A stretch of DNA of 64,000 nt from Vibrio bathopelagicus (GTDB lineage: Bacteria > Pseudomonadota > Gammaproteobacteria > Enterobacterales > Vibrionaceae), in the NCBI RefSeq assembly GCF_014879975.1, contig NZ_CP062501.1:248001-312000 (forward strand). Direction: 5' to 3'. Positions 30,950-39,130 of the stretch are shown piece after piece. The translations under genes and the position numbers were made by a program. Each line of letters opens with the position of its first letter. Within the stretch, counting starts at the first letter, position 1. The notes under the pieces were generated by a model, which worked only from the letters and a program-made list of their open reading frames with translations, was not told where the DNA came from and did no database searches.

Positions 30950-31462
30950 TCAATCAAGTTGAGATTCGGTGACTAGGTCGTCGCCAGATATTAGTTTTTG
31001 AACGCGTTCGTAGGTAAATACGACGGAGTAAAAAATCATCAGCGCACCACTAATCGGCAAGCAGAAGTAGATGTAACCCATTTCTAAACCTAGTGCGGGT
31101 GTCAGTTGTCCCATAGCGAGTGTTTTAGCTGCTAACTGACTTCCACCGTGAACCAGAACAATATAAGAGAAGGTTGCAATGGCGATTTGAATAACGATTT
31201 CGTTGATGAGTTTACGTTTACCCGTCAATTTCATCGTCAGAAGGTCTATGGCTAGGTGGCGTTTTAGGCCGGTTGTATAAGCAGCACCGATAAGGGCTAC
31301 CCACATAAAGAGATAACGAGCCAGTTCGTCGGTAACGGTACTTGGCTTACCTAAGACGTATCGAGACAAAACCTGCCATATCACGCACAGCACTAAGAAG
31401 GACGAAAGAGACACGGTAAAGGCGGCCAACCCTTTATTTATATAACTGACCAATTTATTCAT
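30950..31462 (-). CDS. TRAP transporter small permease (DctQ type)
   Basis: 170 residues with four hydrophobic segments typical of DctQ (SFLVLCVIWQVLSRYVLG, ELARYLFMWVALIGAAYTTGLKRHLAIDLL). Pairs with DctM. First gene of the minus-strand hexuronate operon; start ATG follows GAAAGGAAATAAA. The operator-rich divergent region lies just upstream. Confidence 0.92.
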   Translation of the reverse strand: MNKLVSYINKGLAAFTVSLSSFLVLCVIWQVLSRYVLGKPSTVTDELARYLFMWVALIGAAYTTGLKRHLAIDLLTMKLTGKRKLINEIVIQIAIATFSYIVLVHGGSQLAAKTLAMGQLTPALGLEMGYIYFCLPISGALMIFYSVVFTYERVQKLISGDDLVTESQLD

Positions 31463-31500
31463 TTTTATTTCCTTTCAACAAAATTGCGTATCTCATAACA

Positions 31501-31743
31501 ATTGGTTTACCAATGTAAAAAACTGTTTCTTTGTAGGGTAGGTACGCTCAAAATTCTGGTTGAATCATAAGCGATCCAATTTAAATGTAGCGTGAGCGAC
31601 TTCACAAATGATTTTGGTTGACCAATTTGTGGGTTTTTATTGTGATATTGGTCAATCAATTTCCAATTCGGCTTTGACGGTTCCTTTTTTGAGCGCCAAT
31701 ATGAGCCCATAACAAAAAACACCCTACACATTGGATAACCAAT
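31501..31743. promoter_or_regulatory. Four UxuR/ExuR-type operators in the divergent promoter region
   Basis: Four copies of ATTGGTnnACCAAT lie between the divergent dctQ and dctP genes: ATTGGTTTACCAAT at 31501-31514 (perfect), TTGGTTGACCAA at 31614-31625 within a longer palindrome, ATTGGTCAATCAAT at 31647-31660 (one mismatch) and ATTGGATAACCAAT at 31730-31743 (one mismatch, just before the dctP ribosome site). This matches the known ExuR/UxuR operator. The nearby uxuR gene is the obvious binder. Confidence 0.85.
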
Positions 31744-31758
31744 CCACGGAGAACAAGA

Positions 31759-32745
31759 ATGATGATGACGCGTAAAACTCTGATTAGTGCTGTTGTCGGT
31801 GCTGCTTTCACTTTTGGTGCAACAGCCTCTGCTTATGCAGCGACAACATTGAAACTGAGTCATAACCACCCTCGTGACCATGCGGTGCATGAAGCGATGA
31901 CGTTTATGGCGAAAGAAGTACGTGAATTGACTGATGGCGAAGTGCGTATTCGTATTTACCCTGATGCTCAATTGGGTACACAACGCGAATCTATGGAGCT
32001 AATGCAGAACGGCGCTTTAGATATGGTGAAAAGTAATGCCGCTGAATTAGAAGCTTTTTCTCCTGCTTATTCATCATTCAACATGCCTTACTTATTCCGC
32101 GATCAGGCGCACTACTACAGTGTGACTGATGGTGAAGTAGGCCGTGACATTCTGAACTCTTCTCGTGATAGCGGCTTTATTGGTGTGACGTATTACGACG
32201 CTGGTGCGCGCAGTTTCTACACCAATAAGCCAATTAATACGCCAGAAGATCTAAAAGGTTTGAAAGTTCGAGTTCAGCCAAGCCCATCAGCAATTGCAAT
32301 GGTGAAAGCGCTAGGGGGCAACCCAACGCCATTGGCTTATGGAGAGTTGTACACAGCGTTGCAACAAGGTGTGGTGGATGCAGCGGAAAATAACATCCCT
32401 TCTTTCAGTTTGAGCCGTCACAGCGAAGTGTCTAAATACTTCAGCCTAGATGAGCACACAATGGTTCCTGATGTGTTGGTTATCTCAACCAGAGCCTACG
32501 ATAAACTGACTAAAGAACAACAAGATGCATTAATGAAAGCGGCGAGTGATTCATCTGAGTTGATGAAAACACTATGGGCTGAATCGGAAGCAAAAGAGCG
32601 TGCTAAAGCTGAGAAAATGGGCGTAACGTTCGTTGAGCCAGACAAAGCTGCGTTCGCACTAGCGGTTCAACCAATGTATGACGATCTAGAGAAAACAAAT
32701 CCCGAGTTGAGTGCTCTTATTGATCGTATCCAGGCTGTTGAATAA
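31759..32745 (+). CDS. TRAP transporter periplasmic substrate-binding protein (DctP type)
   Basis: 328 residues with a signal peptide (cleavage near ASAYA-ATTLK). DctP motifs: LKLSHNHPRDHAVHEAM, IYPDAQLGTQRESMELMQNG, GARSFYTNKPINTPEDLKGLKVRVQPS (with the carboxylate-binding Arg) and GELYTALQQGVVDAAENN. Captures the substrate for the DctQ/DctM permease encoded divergently. The start is the first of three ATG codons, after GGAGAACAAG. Confidence 0.94.
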   Translation: MMMTRKTLISAVVGAAFTFGATASAYAATTLKLSHNHPRDHAVHEAMTFMAKEVRELTDGEVRIRIYPDAQLGTQRESMELMQNGALDMVKSNAAELEAFSPAYSSFNMPYLFRDQAHYYSVTDGEVGRDILNSSRDSGFIGVTYYDAGARSFYTNKPINTPEDLKGLKVRVQPSPSAIAMVKALGGNPTPLAYGELYTALQQGVVDAAENNIPSFSLSRHSEVSKYFSLDEHTMVPDVLVISTRAYDKLTKEQQDALMKAASDSSELMKTLWAESEAKERAKAEKMGVTFVEPDKAAFALAVQPMYDDLEKTNPELSALIDRIQAVE

Positions 32746-32804
32746 CTAACAAATATAGAAAAAATTGTAATACAAAAACAAGGTGTTACTGCATTTTAGG
32801 ATAT

Positions 32805-32831
32805 AGAGGTTGACCAATTATATTTGGTCAT
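32805..32831. promoter_or_regulatory. Degenerate UxuR operator in the uxuR leader
   Basis: GGTTGACCAAT at 32808-32818 matches the ACCAAT half of the operator with two mismatches in the other half; a TTGGTCATTA half-site follows at 32824. It suggests autoregulation of uxuR. Confidence 0.5.
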
Positions 32832-32852
32832 TATGATGGCGAGAGATATATA

Positions 32853-33635
32853 ATGGAAAAAAGTGACAATATCATCATGATGCCTTTCGAGCCGAAAAGA
32901 CCTTATCAGGAGATAGGGTTAGTACTAAGAAGAGAACTGATTGAAGGCCTATACAAGGTCGGAGATAGGTTACCTCCAGAACGCGATATTGCTGACCGTT
33001 TAGATGTAAGCCGCACTGTGGTGCGTGAAGCGATCATCATGCTGGAGCTTGAAAACTTAGTCGAGGTAAAAAAAGGGTCAGGTGTTTATGTCCTGAACAT
33101 TCCTACTCATTCTCGCGAGAATGTGATCAGCGATGATGCTGGTCCATTCGAGATGCTGCAGGCCCGTCAATTACTGGAAAGTAATATCGCGGAGTTTGCG
33201 GCAACTCAGGTCACTCCGGGCGACATCATTAAGATGCGCTCTGCACTCGAGCTTGAGCGCGAAGAGCTTGCAAGCGGCACTACCGATTGCAGCGGAGATG
33301 AAAAGTTTCACATGTGCATTGCAGAGGCTACGCAAAACTCTGTGTTAGTCGATATGTTGAAACAATCCTGGGATCGACGCGAAAAGAGTCCAATGTGGAA
33401 TAAACTCCACTCTCACATCAGTGGTCAAGATTACCGTGAAGAATGGTTAGATGATCATGCCCGTATCCTCGCCGCCTTACAGCGTAAAGACCCTGTCGCT
33501 GCTAAGAACGCAATGTGGCAACACCTTGAGAATGTTAAACAGCGTTTGTTAGCGCTGTCAGACATTGATGACCCAAACTTTGATGGCTACTTATTTAGTT
33601 CCAACCCAGTGGTGCTGCTTAGCACAGAAAGTTAG
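32853..33635 (+). CDS. uxuR: Hexuronate regulator UxuR (GntR family, FadR subgroup)
   Basis: 260 residues. N-terminal winged HTH (YQEIGLVLRRELIEGLYKVGDRLPPERDIADRL ... SRTVVREAIIMLE) and an FCD ligand domain. It matches E. coli UxuR closely: DAGPFEMLQARQLLESNIAEFAA, FHMCIAEATQNSVLVDML, MWQHLENVKQRLLALSDIDD and FDGYLF near the end. UxuR represses uxu genes until fructuronate or a related uronate binds. The operators in front of dctQ, dctP and uxuR fit this role. Confidence 0.95.
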   Translation: MEKSDNIIMMPFEPKRPYQEIGLVLRRELIEGLYKVGDRLPPERDIADRLDVSRTVVREAIIMLELENLVEVKKGSGVYVLNIPTHSRENVISDDAGPFEMLQARQLLESNIAEFAATQVTPGDIIKMRSALELEREELASGTTDCSGDEKFHMCIAEATQNSVLVDMLKQSWDRREKSPMWNKLHSHISGQDYREEWLDDHARILAALQRKDPVAAKNAMWQHLENVKQRLLALSDIDDPNFDGYLFSSNPVVLLSTES

Positions 33636-33843
33636 TTCTGAAAGCTAGCGTTGAATTCAGCCACGAGATTTCACTTGAAGGCTGATTCATTCACTAGGTT
33701 ATTAATAGGCAATCATCTTTAGACCGGCGTAGACCGGTGCTATCTCGGGCAGTAATTATCATTACTGCCATTAAGAAGTCGTTATTGCATTTAGCTTGAT
33801 TAATTCGAGCCGGCTAAGTGCGTCTTAAAGAAAGGTAAGTCTC
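33636..33843. promoter_or_regulatory. uxuR-uxuA intergenic region with hairpin
   Basis: 208 bases. A perfect nine-base stem (GGCAGTAAT 33748-33756 and ATTACTGCC 33761-33769, loop TATC) is preceded by a ten-base direct repeat TAGACCGGCG/TAGACCGGTG. No T-run follows. It may be a regulator site or a leader structure of uxuA mRNA. Confidence 0.5.
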
Positions 33844-35031
33844 ATGGAACAAACGTGGCGTTGGTACGGCCCTAATGATCAAGTTTCGCTAGATGACATT
33901 CGTCAAGCGGGCGCAACTGGTATTGTGAATGCACTGCACCATATTCCAAATGGTGAAGTTTGGACAAAAGAAGAAATCCTTAAGCGTAAAGCCATTATCG
34001 AAGATAAAGGTTTAACGTGGTCGGTCGTAGAAAGTGTGCCGGTGCACGAAGAGATCAAAACTCAAACTGGCAACTACCAGCAGTGGATTGATAACTATAA
34101 GCAAACTCTGGCTAACCTTGCTGAGTGTGGCATCGATACGGTTTGTTATAACTTCATGCCAGTGTTGGACTGGACGCGTACCGATTTAGAATTTGAAATG
34201 CCTGATGGTTCTCGCGCACTGCGTTTTGACCAAATTGCGTTTGCGGCATTTGAACTGCATATTTTGAAGCGTCCGGGTGCAGAGTCGGATTATTCAGAGT
34301 CAGAGCAAGTACAGGCGTTGGATTACTTCAACAACATGACGCCAGACCAAATCCAACAGCTGACCAACAACATCATCGCGGGTCTGCCGGGCGCTGAAGA
34401 AGGCTATACGCTTGAAGCCTTTCAAGCACAGCTAGACCGTTATGCGGGCATCGATAAAGATAAACTACGTGAGCACATGTCTTACTTCCTCGCTGAGCTG
34501 ATGCCCATTTGTGATGCGAGTGGTTTGAAGATGGCGGTTCACCCAGACGATCCACCGCGTCCAATTCTAGGTTTGCCTCGTATCGTCTCAACGATTGAAG
34601 ATATTGACTGGCTGACCGAGCATGTTCCGAGCAAAATGAACGGTTTGACGATGTGTACAGGTTCATACGGTGTGCGTGGCGACAATGATCTGGTTAACAT
34701 GATCAAAAAGCACGGTGACCGAATTTACTTTACGCACTTACGTTCTACCAAGCGGGAAGAGAGCAACCCAATGACATTCCACGAAGCGGCTCACCTTGAT
34801 GGCGACGTGGACATGTACAACGTTGTAATGGCTATCTTGGATGAAGAGAATCGTCGTGCAGAAGTGGGCGATCACCGCCTAATTCCAATGCGTCCGGATC
34901 ACGGTCATCAAATGCTGGATGATCTGAAGAAAACGACCAATCCAGGTTACTCTGCAATTGGTCGATTGAAAGGCTTGGCTGAAGTGCGCGGTTTAGAGAT
35001 GGCATTGAAACGCGCTTTCTACACCAAGTAA
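33844..35031 (+). CDS. uxuA: Mannonate dehydratase
   Basis: 395 residues. Dehydrates D-mannonate to 2-keto-3-deoxygluconate. Motifs: [32 protein letters not shown] at the N-terminus, [19 protein letters not shown] with the metal His, [23 protein letters not shown] and [11 protein letters not shown] near the C-terminus. Length equals E. coli UxuA. AAAGGTAAG precedes the ATG. It completes the glucuronate pathway together with uxaC, uxuB, kdgK and eda. Confidence 0.96.
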   Translation: MEQTWRWYGPNDQVSLDDIRQAGATGIVNALHHIPNGEVWTKEEILKRKAIIEDKGLTWSVVESVPVHEEIKTQTGNYQQWIDNYKQTLANLAECGIDTVCYNFMPVLDWTRTDLEFEMPDGSRALRFDQIAFAAFELHILKRPGAESDYSESEQVQALDYFNNMTPDQIQQLTNNIIAGLPGAEEGYTLEAFQAQLDRYAGIDKDKLREHMSYFLAELMPICDASGLKMAVHPDDPPRPILGLPRIVSTIEDIDWLTEHVPSKMNGLTMCTGSYGVRGDNDLVNMIKKHGDRIYFTHLRSTKREESNPMTFHEAAHLDGDVDMYNVVMAILDEENRRAEVGDHRLIPMRPDHGHQMLDDLKKTTNPGYSAIGRLKGLAEVRGLEMALKRAFYTK

Positions 35032-35060
35032 CGATTGCACCTAGCTTTAAAATACTCTTA

Positions 35061-35090
35061 AAAACCAGAGCTTATGCTCTGGTTTTTTCG
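35061..35090 (+). terminator. Intrinsic terminator of uxuA
   Basis: Eleven-base arms AAAACCAGAGC and GCTCTGGTTTT, loop of four, followed by T-run. Confidence 0.9.
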
Positions 35091-35129
35091 TTTCTGAGCT
35101 AAGTAAAATTGATGCATTGGGTAAAAAGG

Positions 35130-35903
35130 TCACGTTCCTACCTTAGTAAAGGCCAGTGGCGTTTGTCCGGTTTGCTGTTTGAAAAAGGAAATAAAAGCAC
35201 TGTTGGAAGAGAACTCCAATTGGTGTGCTACATCGCCGACTTGTCGGTTCTCTGAGAGCAGTTCAATCGCTTTAAATAAGCGCCACTGTTGCCGCCAATC
35301 TTGATAAGTCATGCCTGTTTCTGCCTTGAACAATCGAGTGATAGTTTTAGTGCTTGCCCCAACTGAATCAGCTAATGTCGATAACCCGGGGGCTAAGAAT
35401 GAATCGCTTCTAACTTGTTCACAAAAGCGTTTGAATCGGCGATCTGTCGGGAGTGGTAAGATGAATGAGTGCTGATTGGCGCTATAGAATTCTTCCCAAA
35501 ACAGGTTGGCAGTATTGGTGGTTTGCTCGGACGCAATGTCCCAATCCCAAAAAGCCATTTTGTTGATCAGAGCCTTTAGTAGCTCATTTACTTCTACAAT
35601 TTCTATGTTTTCTGGGCATGTGTAAATACCACTATCGAAATAGAGCGAGCGATAGGCAACCACATTGGTCATCTGTGCTCGGTGCTTAGTATAGGGTGGG
35701 ATCCACACGGCTTTGGTCGGCGGTAAAATGCAAAGGGCGTTTTCCAAGGTCAAGGTGATGCAGCCTTGTGGAGCATACAATAGCTGACCTTTCACGTGGT
35801 GGTGGATGCCTGAGTCGTGCTGACCTAGTTCTGCAGCAATGCCGATTACAGGTGCGGGTAAGCCGTCGGCATCAAACTCACTCGTCTCACTAATTAATGC
35901 CAT
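35130..35903 (-). CDS. AraC-family regulator with cupin domain (NimR-like)
   Basis: 257 residues from ATG 35903; the frame extends to a GTG at 35984 but without a ribosome site, so the start is uncertain. A cupin sensor (HDSGIHHHVKGQLLYAPQGCITLTLE, WIPPYTKHRAQM) is followed by an AraC HTH (LADSVGASTKTITRLFKAETGMTYQDWRQ, QVGDVAHQLEFSSNSAFISFF). The layout resembles E. coli NimR (YeaM), which controls a divergent MFS exporter. Here an MFS gene is also divergent, supporting that role. Confidence 0.85.
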   Translation of the reverse strand: MALISETSEFDADGLPAPVIGIAAELGQHDSGIHHHVKGQLLYAPQGCITLTLENALCILPPTKAVWIPPYTKHRAQMTNVVAYRSLYFDSGIYTCPENIEIVEVNELLKALINKMAFWDWDIASEQTTNTANLFWEEFYSANQHSFILPLPTDRRFKRFCEQVRSDSFLAPGLSTLADSVGASTKTITRLFKAETGMTYQDWRQQWRLFKAIELLSENRQVGDVAHQLEFSSNSAFISFFKQQTGQTPLAFTKVGT

Positions 35904-35997
35904 TTGTCCTAATCTTGTTGTTTTTGGTCTTAATGTTGTTAACGGGTCAAGATTAGTTTCCTCTAGACTTCGCGTCAAGTTCACTGGTCTTGGAAAA

Positions 35998-37122
35998 ATG
36001 ATGAAAACAAAACCTTCTTTATGGCAAATGGTGCTGTTGTTGATGTTCCCTCAAATCGCAGAAACCATCTATAGCCCGACTCTGGATTCAATATCGAAAT
36101 CCTTCGATGTTAGTTATACACAAGCGGCACAAACCCTCTCTATCTATTTCTCGGCATTTGCGTTGGGTGTGGTGGTCTGGGGTGTACTCGCTGATAAATG
36201 GGGACGTCGACCAACCATGTTATTGGGGTTGGGGTTATTTGCCTGTTCGGCAGTCATTGCCATACAAACCAATAGCTTTACTTGGTTGATGATAGCAAGA
36301 GCGATGGGCGCTTTTGGGCTTGCGGTTGGCTCGGTTGTTACTCAAACCATGTTGCGAGATGCTTTTAGTGGCCCAGAGTTGGCCAAGGTGTTTGGTTACA
36401 TGGGGATGGGGCTGTCGATTAGCCCAATTATCGGGCTGCTGCTTGGTGGCCAATTGAGTGAGGCTGGTGGACACCAATACGTATTTACTGCCTTACTTAT
36501 TATGGTGTTGGCACTAATAGCACACAGTTTGTGGTCTTTGCCGGAAACACAGCAATCTAAGCAGCCGTTGCAGCTAAAATCGCTCGGTATTCGCATGGTC
36601 AAAGACGGCAGCATTTGGATTTCAGCACTGCTTGTCGCATCGTTCAATATTGCGCTGTTTTCGTATTACCAACTAGGTTCATTCACCTTCTTACAGCTTG
36701 GATTTAGTATCGAGCAGTTTGGTTATAGTGGTGTCGTTCTTGGGTTCGGAACCTTGCTAGGAAGCTTGGTTAACAAGGCGCTATTGAAGCGACAAGTTTC
36801 CTCTATCTCTTTGATTGGTCTAGCCGCAGGGCTTCAAACGGTTGGTGCGGTGGGTGTGTATTTTTCACAACATTCAATCTGGTTCTTGCTTCCGATGATG
36901 CTAGTGGTGATGGCGTTTGGTATTGCGATTCCTAATGTATTGAGCCGAGCATTGGTGCGTTACCAATCTCAAGCCGGAAGTGCAGGGGCATTGTTTGGTT
37001 TGATGTATTACATCTTGATCGGGTCTGGGCTCGCTCTAGCGGGAATGATTCAAGATCTAGGTGTGGTGTTGGTACTTTGTGGTGCGTTATCTGTGTTGGT
37101 GACGATACGCAGTCGACTCTAG
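35998..37122 (+). CDS. MFS drug/metabolite exporter (Bcr/CflA-like)
   Basis: 374 residues from the first ATG of the doublet at 35998, about eleven or twelve membrane helices. The MFS motif WGVLADKWGRRPTMLLGLG lies between helices 2 and 3; the N-terminus (FPQIAETIYSPTLDSISKSFDVS) and QTMLRDAFSGPELAKVFGYMGMGLSISPIIG resemble Bcr/CflA drug-resistance transporters. Divergent from the AraC gene, its likely regulator. Substrate unknown. An upstream open frame (to 35839) lies inside the regulator gene and is not used. Confidence 0.85.
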   Translation: MMKTKPSLWQMVLLLMFPQIAETIYSPTLDSISKSFDVSYTQAAQTLSIYFSAFALGVVVWGVLADKWGRRPTMLLGLGLFACSAVIAIQTNSFTWLMIARAMGAFGLAVGSVVTQTMLRDAFSGPELAKVFGYMGMGLSISPIIGLLLGGQLSEAGGHQYVFTALLIMVLALIAHSLWSLPETQQSKQPLQLKSLGIRMVKDGSIWISALLVASFNIALFSYYQLGSFTFLQLGFSIEQFGYSGVVLGFGTLLGSLVNKALLKRQVSSISLIGLAAGLQTVGAVGVYFSQHSIWFLLPMMLVVMAFGIAIPNVLSRALVRYQSQAGSAGALFGLMYYILIGSGLALAGMIQDLGVVLVLCGALSVLVTIRSRL

Positions 37123-37153
37123 CCTAAACGGTAAGTCTCTCATCTATATCGAT

Positions 37154-37186
37154 AAATTCCGCACTCTATTTTGGAGCGGAATTTTT
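37154..37186 (+). terminator. Intrinsic terminator after the MFS gene
   Basis: Nine-base arms AAATTCCGC and GCGGAATTT followed by TTCACTT. Confidence 0.8.
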
Positions 37187-37220
37187 CACTTCTTCGTTCG
37201 TAATATTTGGATATTGACAT

Positions 37221-37265
37221 GGGTAGAGTGATCGTTCTACCCTGTAAGTAGAACAATCATTCTAC
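37221..37265. promoter_or_regulatory. Two tandem palindromic operators upstream of the TetR gene
   Basis: Two 18-base palindromes, GTAGAGTGATCGTTCTAC at 37223-37240 and GTAGAACAATCATTCTAC at 37248-37265, identical at 14 of 18 positions and 25 bases apart. The first is flanked by an extra G and C (GGGTAGA/TCTACCC). They sit 60-100 bases before the TetR start, as expected for autoregulation of the TetR/oxidoreductase operon. Confidence 0.8.
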
Positions 37266-37325
37266 CTGTTGTTATGCCTGTCACGGTTATTAACTAGGAT
37301 CGGTATTCAGTATTAAGAGAGAATT

Positions 37326-37844
37326 ATGTTGAGAGAGCAGATTGCAGCAAGCCTTGAAGTGGCATTTAGCCAACAGGGCTTTGCGGAACCGAGCGTTGCA
37401 CAACTGAAAACGGCGTGTAATGTCAGCTTAAGAACCTTGTATAAACACTTCCCTTCAAAAGAAGCGATGATCGTTGGTGCATTGGAATACCGACATCAGC
37501 GCTACCTTAACTTCCTGTTAGAAGCATCTCCGGAGGCTAGCTTGGAAGCTGTCGTTCATATTTTCAACAAGCTTCAACAGTGGTTAGAAGAGTATGCGCC
37601 GCATGGTTGTATGTCGATGAATGCCATTGCTGCGTTCCCAGATAACGAGCTTATTAACCAAGCGGTTACGCAACACAAAGAACAAGTTCGTGTGCTTATT
37701 GGCAAGCAGAGCCTCCGAGACGATCTCGCAACACCACTGTTTTTACTTCATGAAGGTGTTTCTAGTGCATGGCCGATATTAGGCGAAGAAGCGGTGGCAT
37801 CAGCACAGAATATGGTGACAAAATTACTTAAGGAAACACGATGA
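37326..37844 (+). CDS. TetR-family regulator
   Basis: 172 residues. N-terminal TetR HTH (ASLEVAFSQQGFAEPSVAQLKTACNVSLRTLYKHFPSKEAMI) and a short helical ligand domain. Its stop overlaps the oxidoreductase start by four bases (ATGA), so the two are translationally coupled. Tandem operators upstream point to autorepression. The inducer may be a quinone or electrophile given the partner gene; that is inference. Confidence 0.9.
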   Translation: MLREQIAASLEVAFSQQGFAEPSVAQLKTACNVSLRTLYKHFPSKEAMIVGALEYRHQRYLNFLLEASPEASLEAVVHIFNKLQQWLEEYAPHGCMSMNAIAAFPDNELINQAVTQHKEQVRVLIGKQSLRDDLATPLFLLHEGVSSAWPILGEEAVASAQNMVTKLLKETR

Positions 37845-38896
37845 ATTTCGAGATCCCCAAAACAATGAAAGGCGCAGAGATGTTAGGTCACGGCGGAGCG
37901 GAAATGCTTGGTTACCGTGAAGATATCGCTGTTCCTGAAATTGAACCTAATGAAGTGCTTATCAAAGTGATGGCAGCAGGCGTCAACAACACGGACATCA
38001 ACACACGAATCGGGTGGTACTCAAAAAGTGATGACTCAGACGACGCCAGTTGGTCGGGTGAAGCGTTAAAGTTCCCTCGTATCCAAGGTGCTGATGTGTG
38101 TGGTTTTATCGTGGCGGTCGGCAATGAAGTCTCTGCGGATCGTATTGGTGAGCGTGTTCTTATCGAGCCATGTTTGACAGAAGTTTACGATCGAGAACTG
38201 CCACAACCATGGTATTTCGGTTCTGAGTGCGATGGTGGCTTTGCTGAATACACTAAGGTAGCGGCAAAACACGCGTATGCAGTGGACAGTGCGATGTCGG
38301 ATGTTGAGCTGGCGTCTTTCCCGTGTTCGTACTCGACTGCGGAAAACATGCTGACGCGATCTAATGCGACAGAGGCCGACCGCGTACTTATCTCTGGTGC
38401 GTCGGGTGGTGTGGGCTCGGCGGCGATTCAACTGGCAAAAGCTCGTGGCGCTTATGTTATTGCGATTACTAGCCCAAGCAAAAATGAACAGTTGCTTGAG
38501 CTCGGCGCCGATGAGGTGATTGCTCGCGATGCTGATTTAGTCGAAACGTTGGGCGAAAGCAGCGTTAACGTTGTGATTGATTTAGTGGCGGGTGACAAGT
38601 GGCCAGAGTTTCTTGACGTCCTAAAGCCGCACGGTCGTTATGCCGTGTCCGGGGCGATTGGTGGTGCGATGGTCGAGCTTGATGTTCGTACTCTGTATCT
38701 AAAAGACCTGAGCTTTTTTGGTTGCACGGTTTTAGAACCACAAGTGTTCCAAAACTTGATTAATCGTATTGAGAAGCAGCAGATCGGCGCCATTGTCGCA
38801 GAGTCTTATCCGCTTGTAGATATCCATACCGCACAAGATGAGTTTTTAAAGAAAAAGCACGTCGGTAAGATCGTATTGAAAGTTGCTGAGCGCTAG
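37841..38896 (+). CDS. Zinc-type alcohol dehydrogenase / quinone oxidoreductase family protein
   Basis: 351 residues, MDR superfamily. GroES-like N-terminus (EVLIKVMAAGVNNTDINTRIGWYS, GADVCGFIVAVGNEV), then a Rossmann NADPH site RVLISGASGGVGSAAIQLAKARGAYVIAIT. Catalytic-zinc cysteines and histidines of true alcohol dehydrogenases are not clearly conserved, which favours an NADPH:quinone or enone reductase. Co-regulated with the TetR gene ahead of it. Confidence 0.87.
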   Translation: MNFEIPKTMKGAEMLGHGGAEMLGYREDIAVPEIEPNEVLIKVMAAGVNNTDINTRIGWYSKSDDSDDASWSGEALKFPRIQGADVCGFIVAVGNEVSADRIGERVLIEPCLTEVYDRELPQPWYFGSECDGGFAEYTKVAAKHAYAVDSAMSDVELASFPCSYSTAENMLTRSNATEADRVLISGASGGVGSAAIQLAKARGAYVIAITSPSKNEQLLELGADEVIARDADLVETLGESSVNVVIDLVAGDKWPEFLDVLKPHGRYAVSGAIGGAMVELDVRTLYLKDLSFFGCTVLEPQVFQNLINRIEKQQIGAIVAESYPLVDIHTAQDEFLKKKHVGKIVLKVAER

Positions 38897-38929
38897 TTTC
38901 GTTAGCATCACAGTTCCAATGTATGAAAG

Positions 38930-38961
38930 AGCGAGCAAGCGTGATTAGCTCGCTTTTTTTG
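38930..38961 (+). terminator. Intrinsic terminator after the oxidoreductase
   Basis: Seven-base arms AGCGAGC and GCTCGCT, loop of eleven, followed by a run of T. Confidence 0.85.
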
Positions 38962-39130
38962 TTTCGGTGAATACAAGCGATCTTGGTCTCGCCGTCTGTT
39001 GAGTAACAGATCCTATACAGCTGAAAAATTAATGATTCATTTATCATTGTATGGTTTATGAGTCTGCTGTGTAATAATCGCCGCCGTTATATATCCCGTT
39101 CTGTTTTGTATTCATCTAGGAGCCGTATTG

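Noticed and set aside
31507..31983. Minus-strand 158-codon frame overlapping dctP and the operator region
   Set aside because: It is antisense to the dctP signal peptide and runs through the operators; an artefact.
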